Assembly: GCA_012728465.1 (NCBI GenBank)
Contig: JAAYFB010000128.1
Span: forward strand, 1-5,788
Reading direction: 5' to 3'
DNA length: 5,788 nt
Source of the DNA: Proteiniphilum sp.
GTDB lineage: Bacteria > Bacteroidota > Bacteroidia > Bacteroidales > Dysgonomonadaceae
The position numbers were made by a program, and so were the translations under genes. Positions 1 through 5,788 of the stretch are shown in pieces. The first letter of the stretch is position 1. Each line of letters opens with the position of its first letter. The notes beneath the pieces were generated by a model that saw nothing but the letters and a program-made list of their open reading frames with translations, was not told the origin of the DNA and did no database searches.

Positions 1-1127
1 AAACCATCATTTACGTTAAAGTTTCCCTTAATGATATTGTGAGCTACATATTTATCTTTTGTTTCGGGTCGCCAGCTAGGCCCTGCTGCCGGAACAGAGG
101 CATATACTTTATTCCCGATTTGATTTATCAACTGCTCAATACCCGATTTTTTTGCTCCAGCATCCTCTTCGTAGTAATAAGAACCTGTTGCTAAGTTCAT
201 AGTTCCTTTGCTTCCTAATATCTGATCCTCCATACCGTTGAATCTATTAGAAATTAGCGACTCATAATTTATCTTTACACCATTCGAATAACGATACACT
301 AAGTTTACACTATCATACACTTCACGTCCATCTTTCCAATGCACAATGTCTCCCGTTCCTACTACTGATTCTGGCACTTTTTGCATAGCCCAACTACACA
401 CCTCTAGTTGATGAGAGCCCAACTCTGTCATAAGCCCTCCAGAATATTCCCAGTATAAACGCCAATTGATTTGTCGTTCCAACTCCTTTGAAGGAACATC
501 TCGTCTCCAATCATGGTTTCTAAACCAATGACAACGCTCACCTACTACATCGCCTATCAATCCCGAATGAATCATCTGCATACCTTTGATATACTTTTCA
601 TCAAACATGCGTTGCATGCAAAAATACAACACCTTATCAGTTTTTTGATAAGCCTCATATATTTGTTTACACTCATCCATTGTTAGAGCCATTGCCTTTT
701 CACAATACACATGTTTCCCGGCATCTAATGCCTCTAGCGTCATTGGTGCATGCAGATATAGAGGGGTAGAGATAACTACACCATCAATATCTGGAGACTC
801 TAGCATTTTCCTATAGTCAGTATATGTTTTGGCATTGGGAGCTATTTTTTGCGCCTCCTTTAAGTTTGGTGGATAAATATCACACAAGGCCACTATCTCA
901 GCATGGTTCAAGGCCGAAACAGCGTGCATATTGTACATACCTCTTGATCCTGTTCCGATAAAAGCAATTCGTGCTTTTTCATTTTCAATTTCCTTTGCCT
1001 TATCTGTAGTAAATGATTGTAGCCAAGGGGTGGTAGCCAATAGTGTGGCACCACCAGTAATGTAGCCTAAGTCTTTGATGAATTGTCGAAGACTTGTATC
1101 TACTTGTTTAGTTTGTTTTCGTGACAT
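1..1127 (-). CDS. Gfo/Idh/MocA-family NAD(P)-dependent oxidoreductase with Tat-like leader (3' end beyond window)
   Basis: This is a probable nicotinamide-dependent sugar or glycoside dehydrogenase. 375 codons are visible from the ATG at 1127, and the frame is still open at base 1. Members of this exported group are usually about 440-460 aa, so some 70-90 C-terminal residues are probably missing. Residues about 13-38 form a leader of the kind seen on Bacteroidetes exported oxidoreductases, but the twin arginines are reduced to LRQF, followed by a hydrophobic TGGATLL stretch. The Rossmann glycine motif GTGSRG lies at 58-63 and the conserved Lys motif is CEKAMALT at 142-149, with Ala where EKP is usual. 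The usual DxxxH catalytic pair appears as E235 and H239 in TELGSHQ. The start lies 4 nt after the ApbE stop, indicating one transcript. It is not a convincing GH109: the EVSG and YPTHGVGP-type signatures of that family are absent. Family membership is firm; substrate, and export by Tat, are inferences. Confidence 0.9.
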   Translation of the reverse strand, partial: MSRKQTKQVDTSLRQFIKDLGYITGGATLLATTPWLQSFTTDKAKEIENEKARIAFIGTGSRGMYNMHAVSALNHAEIVALCDIYPPNLKEAQKIAPNAKTYTDYRKMLESPDIDGVVISTPLYLHAPMTLEALDAGKHVYCEKAMALTMDECKQIYEAYQKTDKVLYFCMQRMFDEKYIKGMQMIHSGLIGDVVGERCHWFRNHDWRRDVPSKELERQINWRLYWEYSGGLMTELGSHQLEVCSWAMQKVPESVVGTGDIVHWKDGREVYDSVNLVYRYSNGVKINYESLISNRFNGMEDQILGSKGTMNLATGSYYYEEDAGAKKSGIEQLINQIGNKVYASVPAAGPSWRPETKDKYVAHNIIKGNFNVNDG

Positions 1128-1131
1128 TGTC

Positions 1132-1953
1132 TTATAAATTGAATTCTAATATTTTATCGTTTTTAATATTTGCTGTCAGTTTATTCTTTTCATTGTTATT
1201 TGCAATAATATAGGACGTGGTTAGCACTTCCACATCTTCAGGGTTTTCTGAAGCAATACATACTAGTTTGGGTTCAACCATATATTCCATCGAATCTGGT
1301 CGAATAATGTGTCCACTATAACTAGGTGTATTTCCTGAAACAGATAGAGCTTTGTTATACAACTCTACCTCAGCTAGGATCTGATTTGTATCAAATGGAT
1401 TTTCTATGCTTACCTTCCATGAATCCCCGTGTGGATGCTTACCCATTGCCAAGATGGAGCTATTTCCAAAATCAACAAAACAGTTACTAACATAATGCTC
1501 TATCAAAATATTTTTTATCTTATTCAGAGCGTATCCTTTGGCATAACCTCCAAAGTCAATCTTAGTGGTATGACATGAAAATGAAATAGATTTGCTCTCC
1601 TCCAAAAATTCAATTTTAGAAAAATCATTTAATGTAATATCAAACAACCCAAGGGTAAGTTCATAATATTTCCTACAGTTTTGCAAGACAGTCCACATTT
1701 CGGGAGATGCTTTGATTGGTTTTGAATAAGCTTCATTATTAATTATCGAAATTTCGCTAAGAGGATCAAAGCGATTAAACATCTGTTGCAAAAACCTTAA
1801 CTCTGAAACTACTTGCGTCCAAACACTAACACACAACGACTCTGATTGATCTACTATTAATATCTCAAATCTGGTCCCCATAATATTTAACATTGAGCCA
1901 TGGAACAACTGGAGTGAGTGGTTATAATTATGAGATGGCTTGAAAGATTCCAT
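1132..1953 (-). CDS. ApbE-family FAD:protein FMN transferase, apparently cytoplasmic
   Basis: ApbE enzymes move FMN from FAD onto a Thr/Ser of a target protein in a Mg2+-dependent reaction. The family landmarks occur in order across the 273 residues: MGT at 25-27, FNRFDPLSEISIIN at 59-72, FDITL at 104-108, IDFGGYAKGYAL at 132-143, VDFGNSSILAMG at 160-171, ALSVSGN at 202-208 and HIIRP at 215-219. The C-terminal metal-site motif usually reads ADALxT; here it is VEVLTT (241-246), so the Asp is Glu242 and Thr246 is kept. HIIDP has become HIIRP. There is no signal peptide or lipobox, unlike the classical periplasmic lipoproteins of the family, which suggests a cytoplasmic site of action. The length is somewhat short for the family, as expected without a leader. 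The gene sits 4 nt after the SGNH gene and 4 nt before the oxidoreductase. The family call is secure; activity and target are unknown, and no FMN-acceptor motif is found in the neighbouring proteins. Confidence 0.9.
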   Translation of the reverse strand: MESFKPSHNYNHSLQLFHGSMLNIMGTRFEILIVDQSESLCVSVWTQVVSELRFLQQMFNRFDPLSEISIINNEAYSKPIKASPEMWTVLQNCRKYYELTLGLFDITLNDFSKIEFLEESKSISFSCHTTKIDFGGYAKGYALNKIKNILIEHYVSNCFVDFGNSSILAMGKHPHGDSWKVSIENPFDTNQILAEVELYNKALSVSGNTPSYSGHIIRPDSMEYMVEPKLVCIASENPEDVEVLTTSYIIANNNEKNKLTANIKNDKILEFNL

Positions 1954-1957
1954 TTTT

Positions 1958-2962
1958 CTAATACAGCTCTAAAATTTTCTTTCTTATTTTATCAACCTCT
2001 ACATTAGCCTCGTCAATAGGCAAACCAACTGGAATACCTGGACGCTTATGACCAATTTTAGTCAACCAAGCCTTTTTAGTTATATCTTGCGATTTATAGA
2101 CCAAATCATATAATTGCTTTACATAGGGTTCGCTTTCCAAATATTCCTCCCAAGAGTTATATTTTGGGTATTCAGGATACAAATGTAATAATATCTCTCT
2201 AGCCATCAGCCAATGTCCTTCATCTCTGGGATGCACTCCATCATTTGCAAGCTTGTAAGATTCATCTTCACTCCTTGCGCACTCCAAATGGTGCTTCATA
2301 GGAAAATGGAGATCTATCACCTCCCAACCCTGAGCGTCTCGTTGTTCTAATATCCATTCGGAATATTTATCTAGCACCTTGTTATACCCTTTTAAACCAA
2401 CCAAAGCATCATCATGAATTGGGGGAGTCATCACAATTATTCGCTTTACTCCAGCAGACAAGAGCTCACTATAAAGCCTATTCATCCCTAACTTATATGC
2501 TTTAAATCGCTCTTCGTCAAACGGCTTAAAAATACCATCATTCATTCCATAACAGACAAGAGCAACATCTGATTGTAGGGTCTCAAGCATATTACCTAGA
2601 CGATCAAACAAGCATGGTCTAGGAAATTGACCTCCAGCGTGTCCCTCTTCACTTAGTCCTGAAACTGTTTCGCTCGGCAATCCTAAGTTAATAATATTAG
2701 TCTTATTAGTTGAGTTAACATGCAACATAACACTTTCAACCATTGCGACATAACGACCATCATAGGTAATACTATTACCTAAAAATAGAACTTGATTGGC
2801 ATCTCGAATTGAATATGTATTATCTGAATGTTGTGCAGATGTAGATAATGGAAAAGTGATTGCTATAATAATAATCAATAACGATATTCGCGTTCTTTTA
2901 TAATCACTAAAACTGATTTGAATATTATCGAGCGTTCTTTGTTTCTGATATAAATTACTCAT
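1958..2962 (-). CDS. Secreted SGNH/GDSL-family hydrolase (probable carbohydrate esterase)
   Basis: This 334-residue protein has all four SGNH blocks: GNSIT at 62-66 with the nucleophile Ser64, the block II glycine in NLGLPSET (Gly94), YGMND at 138-142 with Asn141, and NDGVHP at 240-245 with Asp241 and His244. Such enzymes cleave acyl esters; in glycan loci they are commonly deacetylases acting on decorated sugars. A hydrophobic stretch at 27-42 followed by TSA-Q suggests signal peptidase I cleavage near residue 43, giving a periplasmic or secreted protein. The basic region before it is long (about 26 residues), but no later in-frame ATG precedes the hydrophobic core. About 90 residues follow the catalytic His and include IGHKRPG (303-309) and GLPIDEA (313-319), a tail shared by many SGNH proteins of Bacteroidota and Planctomycetota. 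The gene begins 55 bp after the GH29 stop and ends 4 nt before ApbE. The fold is certain; the ester cleaved is not. Confidence 0.92.
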   Translation of the reverse strand: MSNLYQKQRTLDNIQISFSDYKRTRISLLIIIIAITFPLSTSAQHSDNTYSIRDANQVLFLGNSITYDGRYVAMVESVMLHVNSTNKTNIINLGLPSETVSGLSEEGHAGGQFPRPCLFDRLGNMLETLQSDVALVCYGMNDGIFKPFDEERFKAYKLGMNRLYSELLSAGVKRIIVMTPPIHDDALVGLKGYNKVLDKYSEWILEQRDAQGWEVIDLHFPMKHHLECARSEDESYKLANDGVHPRDEGHWLMAREILLHLYPEYPKYNSWEEYLESEPYVKQLYDLVYKSQDITKKAWLTKIGHKRPGIPVGLPIDEANVEVDKIRKKILELY

Positions 2963-2982
2963 AACATAAATTTTAAATGTAC

Positions 2983-3013
2983 CATAAATAGTTCTAGACC
3001 ATTCAAAGGCAAA
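2983..3013 (-). promoter_or_regulatory. Candidate Bacteroidetes-type promoter upstream of the SGNH gene
   Basis: On the minus strand TTTG (3013-3010) is followed after 19 nt by TATTTATG (2990-2983). The Bacteroidetes primary sigma consensus is TTTG, 19-21 nt, then TAnnTTTG, so only one defined base of the -7 element differs. It lies in the 55-bp gap, 20 nt before the SGNH start codon, and would give a very short leader. Short AT-rich matches arise by chance, so this remains a guess; if real, it could drive the SGNH-ApbE-oxidoreductase block separately from the fucosidases. Confidence 0.3.
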
Positions 3014-3017
3014 TATT

Positions 3018-4079
3018 TTACAAATCTAATCTTTCTTTTAATAAGGTAAGTATCTCGATATCCTTATCTCTAATCTTTCCCTCCCTATTTGGTGGGCAAT
3101 TTAATATGAGAATATTATCTTGTGCTGTTGATTTTTCATATAGTTCAACAAGCTCATCAATAGACTTAAATGTAGTATCTGTAGTGTTGTAGAACCAACG
3201 CTGACTGATACACACAGTAGATTCCCACGGCATATAATACTCCTCTCCTTCATGAGTAAATATTTTAGGGTCATTTTCTGATGGAAGATAAGGGTCTCCC
3301 AACCTAAAGTCACTAGGGAAATATCTTATAGGATAACCCTCTTTTTGGTCTGTTGGCAATACAGGATGATAATCAGGATTTTCAGGAAGTCCTATTGACC
3401 AGTTAATTCCGACCTGGCAGTCAGGCTCTCTAAACTTTATAGTTTGATATATATCATAAATTGGCCATCTATTATTCTCTTTAGTCCAACCCCCATCAAA
3501 CCAAAACTCTACTACATTTGTGTACTTCTGAGTTATATCAAGCAATTCATCTAATTGTTTAATCATGTACTCATTATAAATACTATCTTGGGATGAATCT
3601 TTCACATCAGCGTTTACACTTCTATCCCAAAGCGAATAATAAAGCCCTAGGCCGATATCGTATTTATTGCAAGCCTTTGCTACCTCTTCTATCACATTAG
3701 TAGTGTTTCCTGAATTAGCAACATCGTAATCTGTGTACTTACTATCCCATAAACAAAAACCTTCATGATGTTTTGCTATCAAAATTACATATTTCATACC
3801 TGCATCCTTTGCTGTTTTAACCCATTGATCTGCATCAACCGATATGGGATTATATGACATAGCAGGCTTTGACCCATCTGTCCACTCCATATCATGAAAT
3901 GTGTTTACACCAAAATGAATAAACATTCCATATTGACGTTCTATTTGCTTTAACTGTGCTGTAGTTGGAGACCTTGAAGGTATAGGAAGAACCTCTTCAT
4001 TTGTTGTGGCTTTACAGGACACTAGAAGAATTAGCCCTAAAAACGTAAGTAATAAATCATTCATATTATCTTTAATCAT
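3018..4079 (-). CDS. GH29 alpha-L-fucosidase, lipoprotein, catalytic domain only
   Basis: A retaining exo-alpha-L-fucosidase that removes terminal fucose from glycans. Starting at the ATG at 4079 gives 353 residues with a short basic MIKDN n-region, a hydrophobic core and the lipobox LVSC (Cys22), so it should be a membrane-anchored lipoprotein. The frame stays open up to another ATG at 4145, but that start adds 22 residues ahead of the signal and runs through a perfect inverted repeat; ATG 4064 is also possible. GH29 features, numbered from 4079: FIHFG at 53-57, AKHHEGF at 102-108, EFWFDGGW at 191-198 with Asp195 as the nucleophile, PWEST at 284-288 with Glu286 as a candidate acid/base, WFYN at 295-298 and LNCPPNREG at 326-334. 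The usual SxGRN before the final strand reads STAQDN. The protein ends right after the catalytic barrel, without the usual C-terminal beta-sandwich. The linkage cleaved (alpha-1,3/1,4 or other) cannot be determined; whether it faces the surface or the periplasm is also unclear. Confidence 0.9.
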   Translation of the reverse strand: MIKDNMNDLLLTFLGLILLVSCKATTNEEVLPIPSRSPTTAQLKQIERQYGMFIHFGVNTFHDMEWTDGSKPAMSYNPISVDADQWVKTAKDAGMKYVILIAKHHEGFCLWDSKYTDYDVANSGNTTNVIEEVAKACNKYDIGLGLYYSLWDRSVNADVKDSSQDSIYNEYMIKQLDELLDITQKYTNVVEFWFDGGWTKENNRWPIYDIYQTIKFREPDCQVGINWSIGLPENPDYHPVLPTDQKEGYPIRYFPSDFRLGDPYLPSENDPKIFTHEGEEYYMPWESTVCISQRWFYNTTDTTFKSIDELVELYEKSTAQDNILILNCPPNREGKIRDKDIEILTLLKERLDL

Positions 4080-4092
4080 TGATTGGTAACAA

Positions 4093-4121
4093 CCCCTGAA
4101 TAGTTTGAAACCATTCAGGGG
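4093..4121. repeat. Perfect 9-bp inverted repeat upstream of the GH29 gene
   Basis: CCCCTGAAT (4093-4101) and ATTCAGGGG (4113-4121) are exact reverse complements separated by 11 nt (4102-4112). RNA from either strand would form a stable hairpin with a GC-rich base. On the coding (minus) strand the arm closest to the gene ends 13 nt before the ATG at 4079 and is followed by TTGTT, too weak a T-run for a clear intrinsic terminator. It may be a leader hairpin, an attenuator, a weak terminator for the GH95 transcript, or an operator for a dimeric regulator. Confidence 0.75.
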
Positions 4122-4158
4122 AAAGTTGAAACTGAATTGTTTCATAGCCGAATAATGT

Positions 4159-4189
4159 CTAAACTAATAATACCTCTTGGAATAACAAT
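4159..4189 (-). promoter_or_regulatory. Weak candidate promoter between the GH95 and GH29 genes
   Basis: Minus-strand ATTG (4189-4186), a 19-nt spacer, then TAGTTTAG (4166-4159) matches the Bacteroidetes TTTG / TAnnTTTG pattern with one mismatch in each element. A transcript from here would have a leader of roughly 75 nt before the ATG at 4079, and the inverted repeat at 4093-4121 would lie inside it. The match is weak and could be chance in AT-rich DNA. Apart from this and the inverted repeat, nothing else is recognised in the gap between the two fucosidase genes. Confidence 0.2.
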
Positions 4190-4264
4190 TTGTATAAGTG
4201 TATTCAAAGAACTGTTATCAAAAAATGACGCCTCGACTTAAAATACAATCGACATAGACTAATG

Positions 4265-5788
4265 TTAGATAGACAATGGTTTTTTACTGCCAATCTTATA
4301 CTTCTTAACCTTGTCTTTATAACGCAGACTAACTCTCGTATCCTCATCGGCATATATTGTTGCTGACGTAAGCTCACCATTATCCCATTTAATATCTACT
4401 GTCAAACCACCGCGTGCACGCAACCCCTTTATCTCTCCAGTAGTCCACGTTGATGGAAGTGCAGGTAAAATATGAAGCTCTTTGTTGTGGCTCTGAATCA
4501 ACATTTCGGCAATTCCAGCAGTTCCACCAAAGTTCCCGTCAATTTGGAAAGGAGGATGAGTGTTAAACAAGTTATTAAGTGTTGTTTTCTCTAACAACAG
4601 CTGAACATTTTTACCAGCCTCATCACCTTCCAGTAGTCTAGCATAGAAATTAATCATCCATGCCCTACTCCATCCTGTGTAACTACCTTGTCTATTAGTT
4701 TCACTTTCATTGAATTGTCTGCGTCTTTCAATTGTTCTTTTGGCCGCAGCAAAAAGATCTTTTTGCTTATCTGTAATCGTCTTACCTGGATACAAACCAA
4801 AAAGATGCGAGATGTGTCTATGCCCAGGTTCCACCTCTTCATAATCCTCAATCCATTCCTGAATTGTATTATACCTTTTACCTATCTTAATTGGAGGAAG
4901 CTTCTTTTTTGTTGCTTTAAGCTTTTTAGTATAATCAGATTTTTCACCAACAATTGCAGCAGCTTCAAGGCAAGCATCAAGAAGTTCACTAACTATTTGT
5001 GTATCCATTGTAGCACCATAAGTCAACATGAATACTTTACCATCTTCCATTCTATATTTATTCTCAGGAGAGTTTGATGGAGCTGTTACTAAATTTCCGT
5101 TTTTATCCTCTACCAAATAATCAAGAATAAAGTCAGCTGCCTCTTTCATTGATGGGTATGCCTCATTTTTCAAGTAGTCTAAATCATTTGTAAACAAATA
5201 GTGTTCCCATTGGTGTAATACCAACCAAGATGCAGCAATAGGCAAAGTACCCCAACCAACACCATCAGATATAGCAGTTCTACCAAACACATCAGTAAGA
5301 TGATTCATTGTCCATCCCTTTGAGTTATACGTTTTGGAGGCTGTAACTCTACCTGGTACACGCAATGCTGATATTAAGTTTGAAAAGGGTACCACTGTCT
5401 CTGATAGGTTAGTAAGCTCTGCAGGCCAGTAATTCATCTGAATATTAATATTTGTGTGAAAATCAGAACTCCACGCTGCATTCATATCTTTATTCCAAAC
5501 ACCTTGAAGATTAGCAGGCAATACACCTGGGTCGCGAGACGATCCCATCAATAGGTAACGTCCATATTGAAAATATAGACTTATTAACGAAAGGTCTATA
5601 CCTCCTTTCTTAACATTATTCAAGCGTTCATCGGTAGCTAATGTAGATGGTTCGCCCATATTAAATACAACACGGTCAAACATGGCTTTATGCTCATCTA
5701 TGTGTCGTTGCTTAGCGTCAGCATATGTAGTGCCATTTGTTTTATCTAAAATACTTTTACATACAGCTATGGGGTCAATTGAACGATC
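4265..5788 (-). CDS. GH95 alpha-L-fucosidase (5' end beyond window)
   Basis: An inverting exo-alpha-L-fucosidase family, best known for alpha-1,2-linked fucose; some members act on alpha-L-galactose. The frame is open from the window edge to TAA at 4265, giving 507 visible residues. The ATG at 5683 is internal: the 35 upstream codons contain the family-like [16 protein letters not shown] region. Full-length members are about 750-850 aa, so the N-terminal beta-sandwich and any signal peptide lie outside. Counting from the first visible codon, the visible part holds the (alpha/alpha)6 barrel with the signature [13 protein letters not shown]: His111, Asn113 and Asn115 match the His and catalytic Asn residues of the family. 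SNSPEN has Glu242, [12 protein letters not shown] has Asp417, and [13 protein letters not shown] lies at 323-335. The C-terminal beta domain follows, with LPALP and GLRARGG. All catalytic residues expected in this part are present and nothing suggests decay. It lies upstream of the GH29 gene on the same strand and probably acts with it on a fucosylated glycan. Confidence 0.95.
   Translation of the reverse strand, partial: DRSIDPIAVCKSILDKTNGTTYADAKQRHIDEHKAMFDRVVFNMGEPSTLATDERLNNVKKGGIDLSLISLYFQYGRYLLMGSSRDPGVLPANLQGVWNKDMNAAWSSDFHTNINIQMNYWPAELTNLSETVVPFSNLISALRVPGRVTASKTYNSKGWTMNHLTDVFGRTAISDGVGWGTLPIAASWLVLHQWEHYLFTNDLDYLKNEAYPSMKEAADFILDYLVEDKNGNLVTAPSNSPENKYRMEDGKVFMLTYGATMDTQIVSELLDACLEAAAIVGEKSDYTKKLKATKKKLPPIKIGKRYNTIQEWIEDYEEVEPGHRHISHLFGLYPGKTITDKQKDLFAAAKRTIERRRQFNESETNRQGSYTGWSRAWMINFYARLLEGDEAGKNVQLLLEKTTLNNLFNTHPPFQIDGNFGGTAGIAEMLIQSHNKELHILPALPSTWTTGEIKGLRARGGLTVDIKWDNGELTSATIYADEDTRVSLRYKDKVKKYKIGSKKPLSI
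4748..4767. repeat. Perfect 20-bp palindrome inside the GH95 gene
   Basis: AGCAAAAAGATCTTTTTGCT reads identically on both strands, centred between 4757 and 4758. It lies in the GH95 coding region and translates on the minus strand as part of KQKDLFA, so coding alone can explain each base. A perfect 10+10 palindrome is rarely expected by chance in a window of this length, but AT-rich codons raise the odds. No function is assigned. Confidence 0.85.

Noticed and set aside
1044..1058. TGGAT in the oxidoreductase leader (residues 24-28) as an ApbE flavinylation site
   Set aside because: It has an extra Gly compared with [S/T]-G-A-T, lacks the upstream Asp, and lies in the hydrophobic leader, where this sequence type is common.
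1..1127. Oxidoreductase as a GH109 alpha-N-acetylgalactosaminidase, which would suit blood-group A glycans alongside fucosidases
   Set aside because: The characteristic GH109 motifs around the cofactor lysine region and the YPTHGVGP-type segment are absent; it reads as a Gfo/Idh/MocA dehydrogenase instead.
3101..3313. 70-codon minus-strand open frame within the GH29 gene
   Set aside because: It is an alternative frame over the GH29 C-terminal catalytic region, with no recognisable motif.
4080..4145. Start of the GH29 gene at 4145
   Set aside because: It would place 22 extra residues before a complete lipoprotein signal and translate through a perfect inverted repeat; the ATG at 4079 gives a normal signal peptide.
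4205..4264. Intrinsic terminator after the GH95 stop
   Set aside because: A GC-rich patch followed by a T6 run is present on the minus strand, but I could not form a convincing stem directly before it.
4654..4851. 65-codon minus-strand open frame within the GH95 gene
   Set aside because: It is out of frame with conserved GH95 motifs such as [13 protein letters not shown], which are encoded in the main frame at the same place.
4688..5077. 129-codon plus-strand open frame
   Set aside because: It lies entirely inside the well-supported GH95 gene on the opposite strand and encodes no recognisable domain; its composition is that of an antisense shadow.

Overview
This AT-rich window holds five genes, all on the minus strand. 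The base composition, the codon use, the lack of clear Shine-Dalgarno sites and the protein families (GH95, GH29, SGNH hydrolase, a Bacteroidetes-type ApbE and a Gfo/Idh/MocA oxidoreductase with a Tat-like leader) all suggest a member of the Bacteroidota, probably Bacteroidales. It looks like part of a polysaccharide-utilization or glycan-degradation locus for fucosylated glycans. The species and the exact substrate cannot be read from the sequence. No SusC/SusD pair, sulfatase, regulator, RNA gene, CRISPR array or insertion sequence is visible.

Layout in the direction of transcription (high to low coordinates): (1) 5788-4265, the C-terminal two thirds or so of a GH95 alpha-L-fucosidase, with its N-terminus outside the window; (2) a gap of about 185 bp containing a perfect 9-bp inverted repeat and a weak promoter-like match; (3) 4079-3018, a short GH29 alpha-L-fucosidase lipoprotein; (4) a 55-bp gap with a Bacteroidetes-type promoter-like match; (5) 2962-1958, a secreted SGNH/GDSL hydrolase; (6) after 4 nt, 1953-1132, an ApbE-family FAD:protein FMN transferase with no export signal; (7) after another 4 nt, 1127 to beyond base 1, a Gfo/Idh/MocA oxidoreductase with a degenerate Tat-type leader and its C-terminus cut by the window edge.

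The two fucosidases would remove terminal alpha-L-fucose, with the GH95 retaining the His/Asn/Asn, Glu and Asp residues expected of a fucosidase. The SGNH enzyme could remove acyl groups that block the glycan. The SGNH-ApbE-Gfo trio is so tightly packed that it is very probably co-transcribed. The part least well explained is the pairing of a flavin-transferring enzyme with a sugar oxidoreductase in a fucosidase locus: no protein in the window carries a recognisable FMN-acceptor motif. Whether the pair forms an oxidative step on fucose or on a fucosylated oligosaccharide is a hypothesis.
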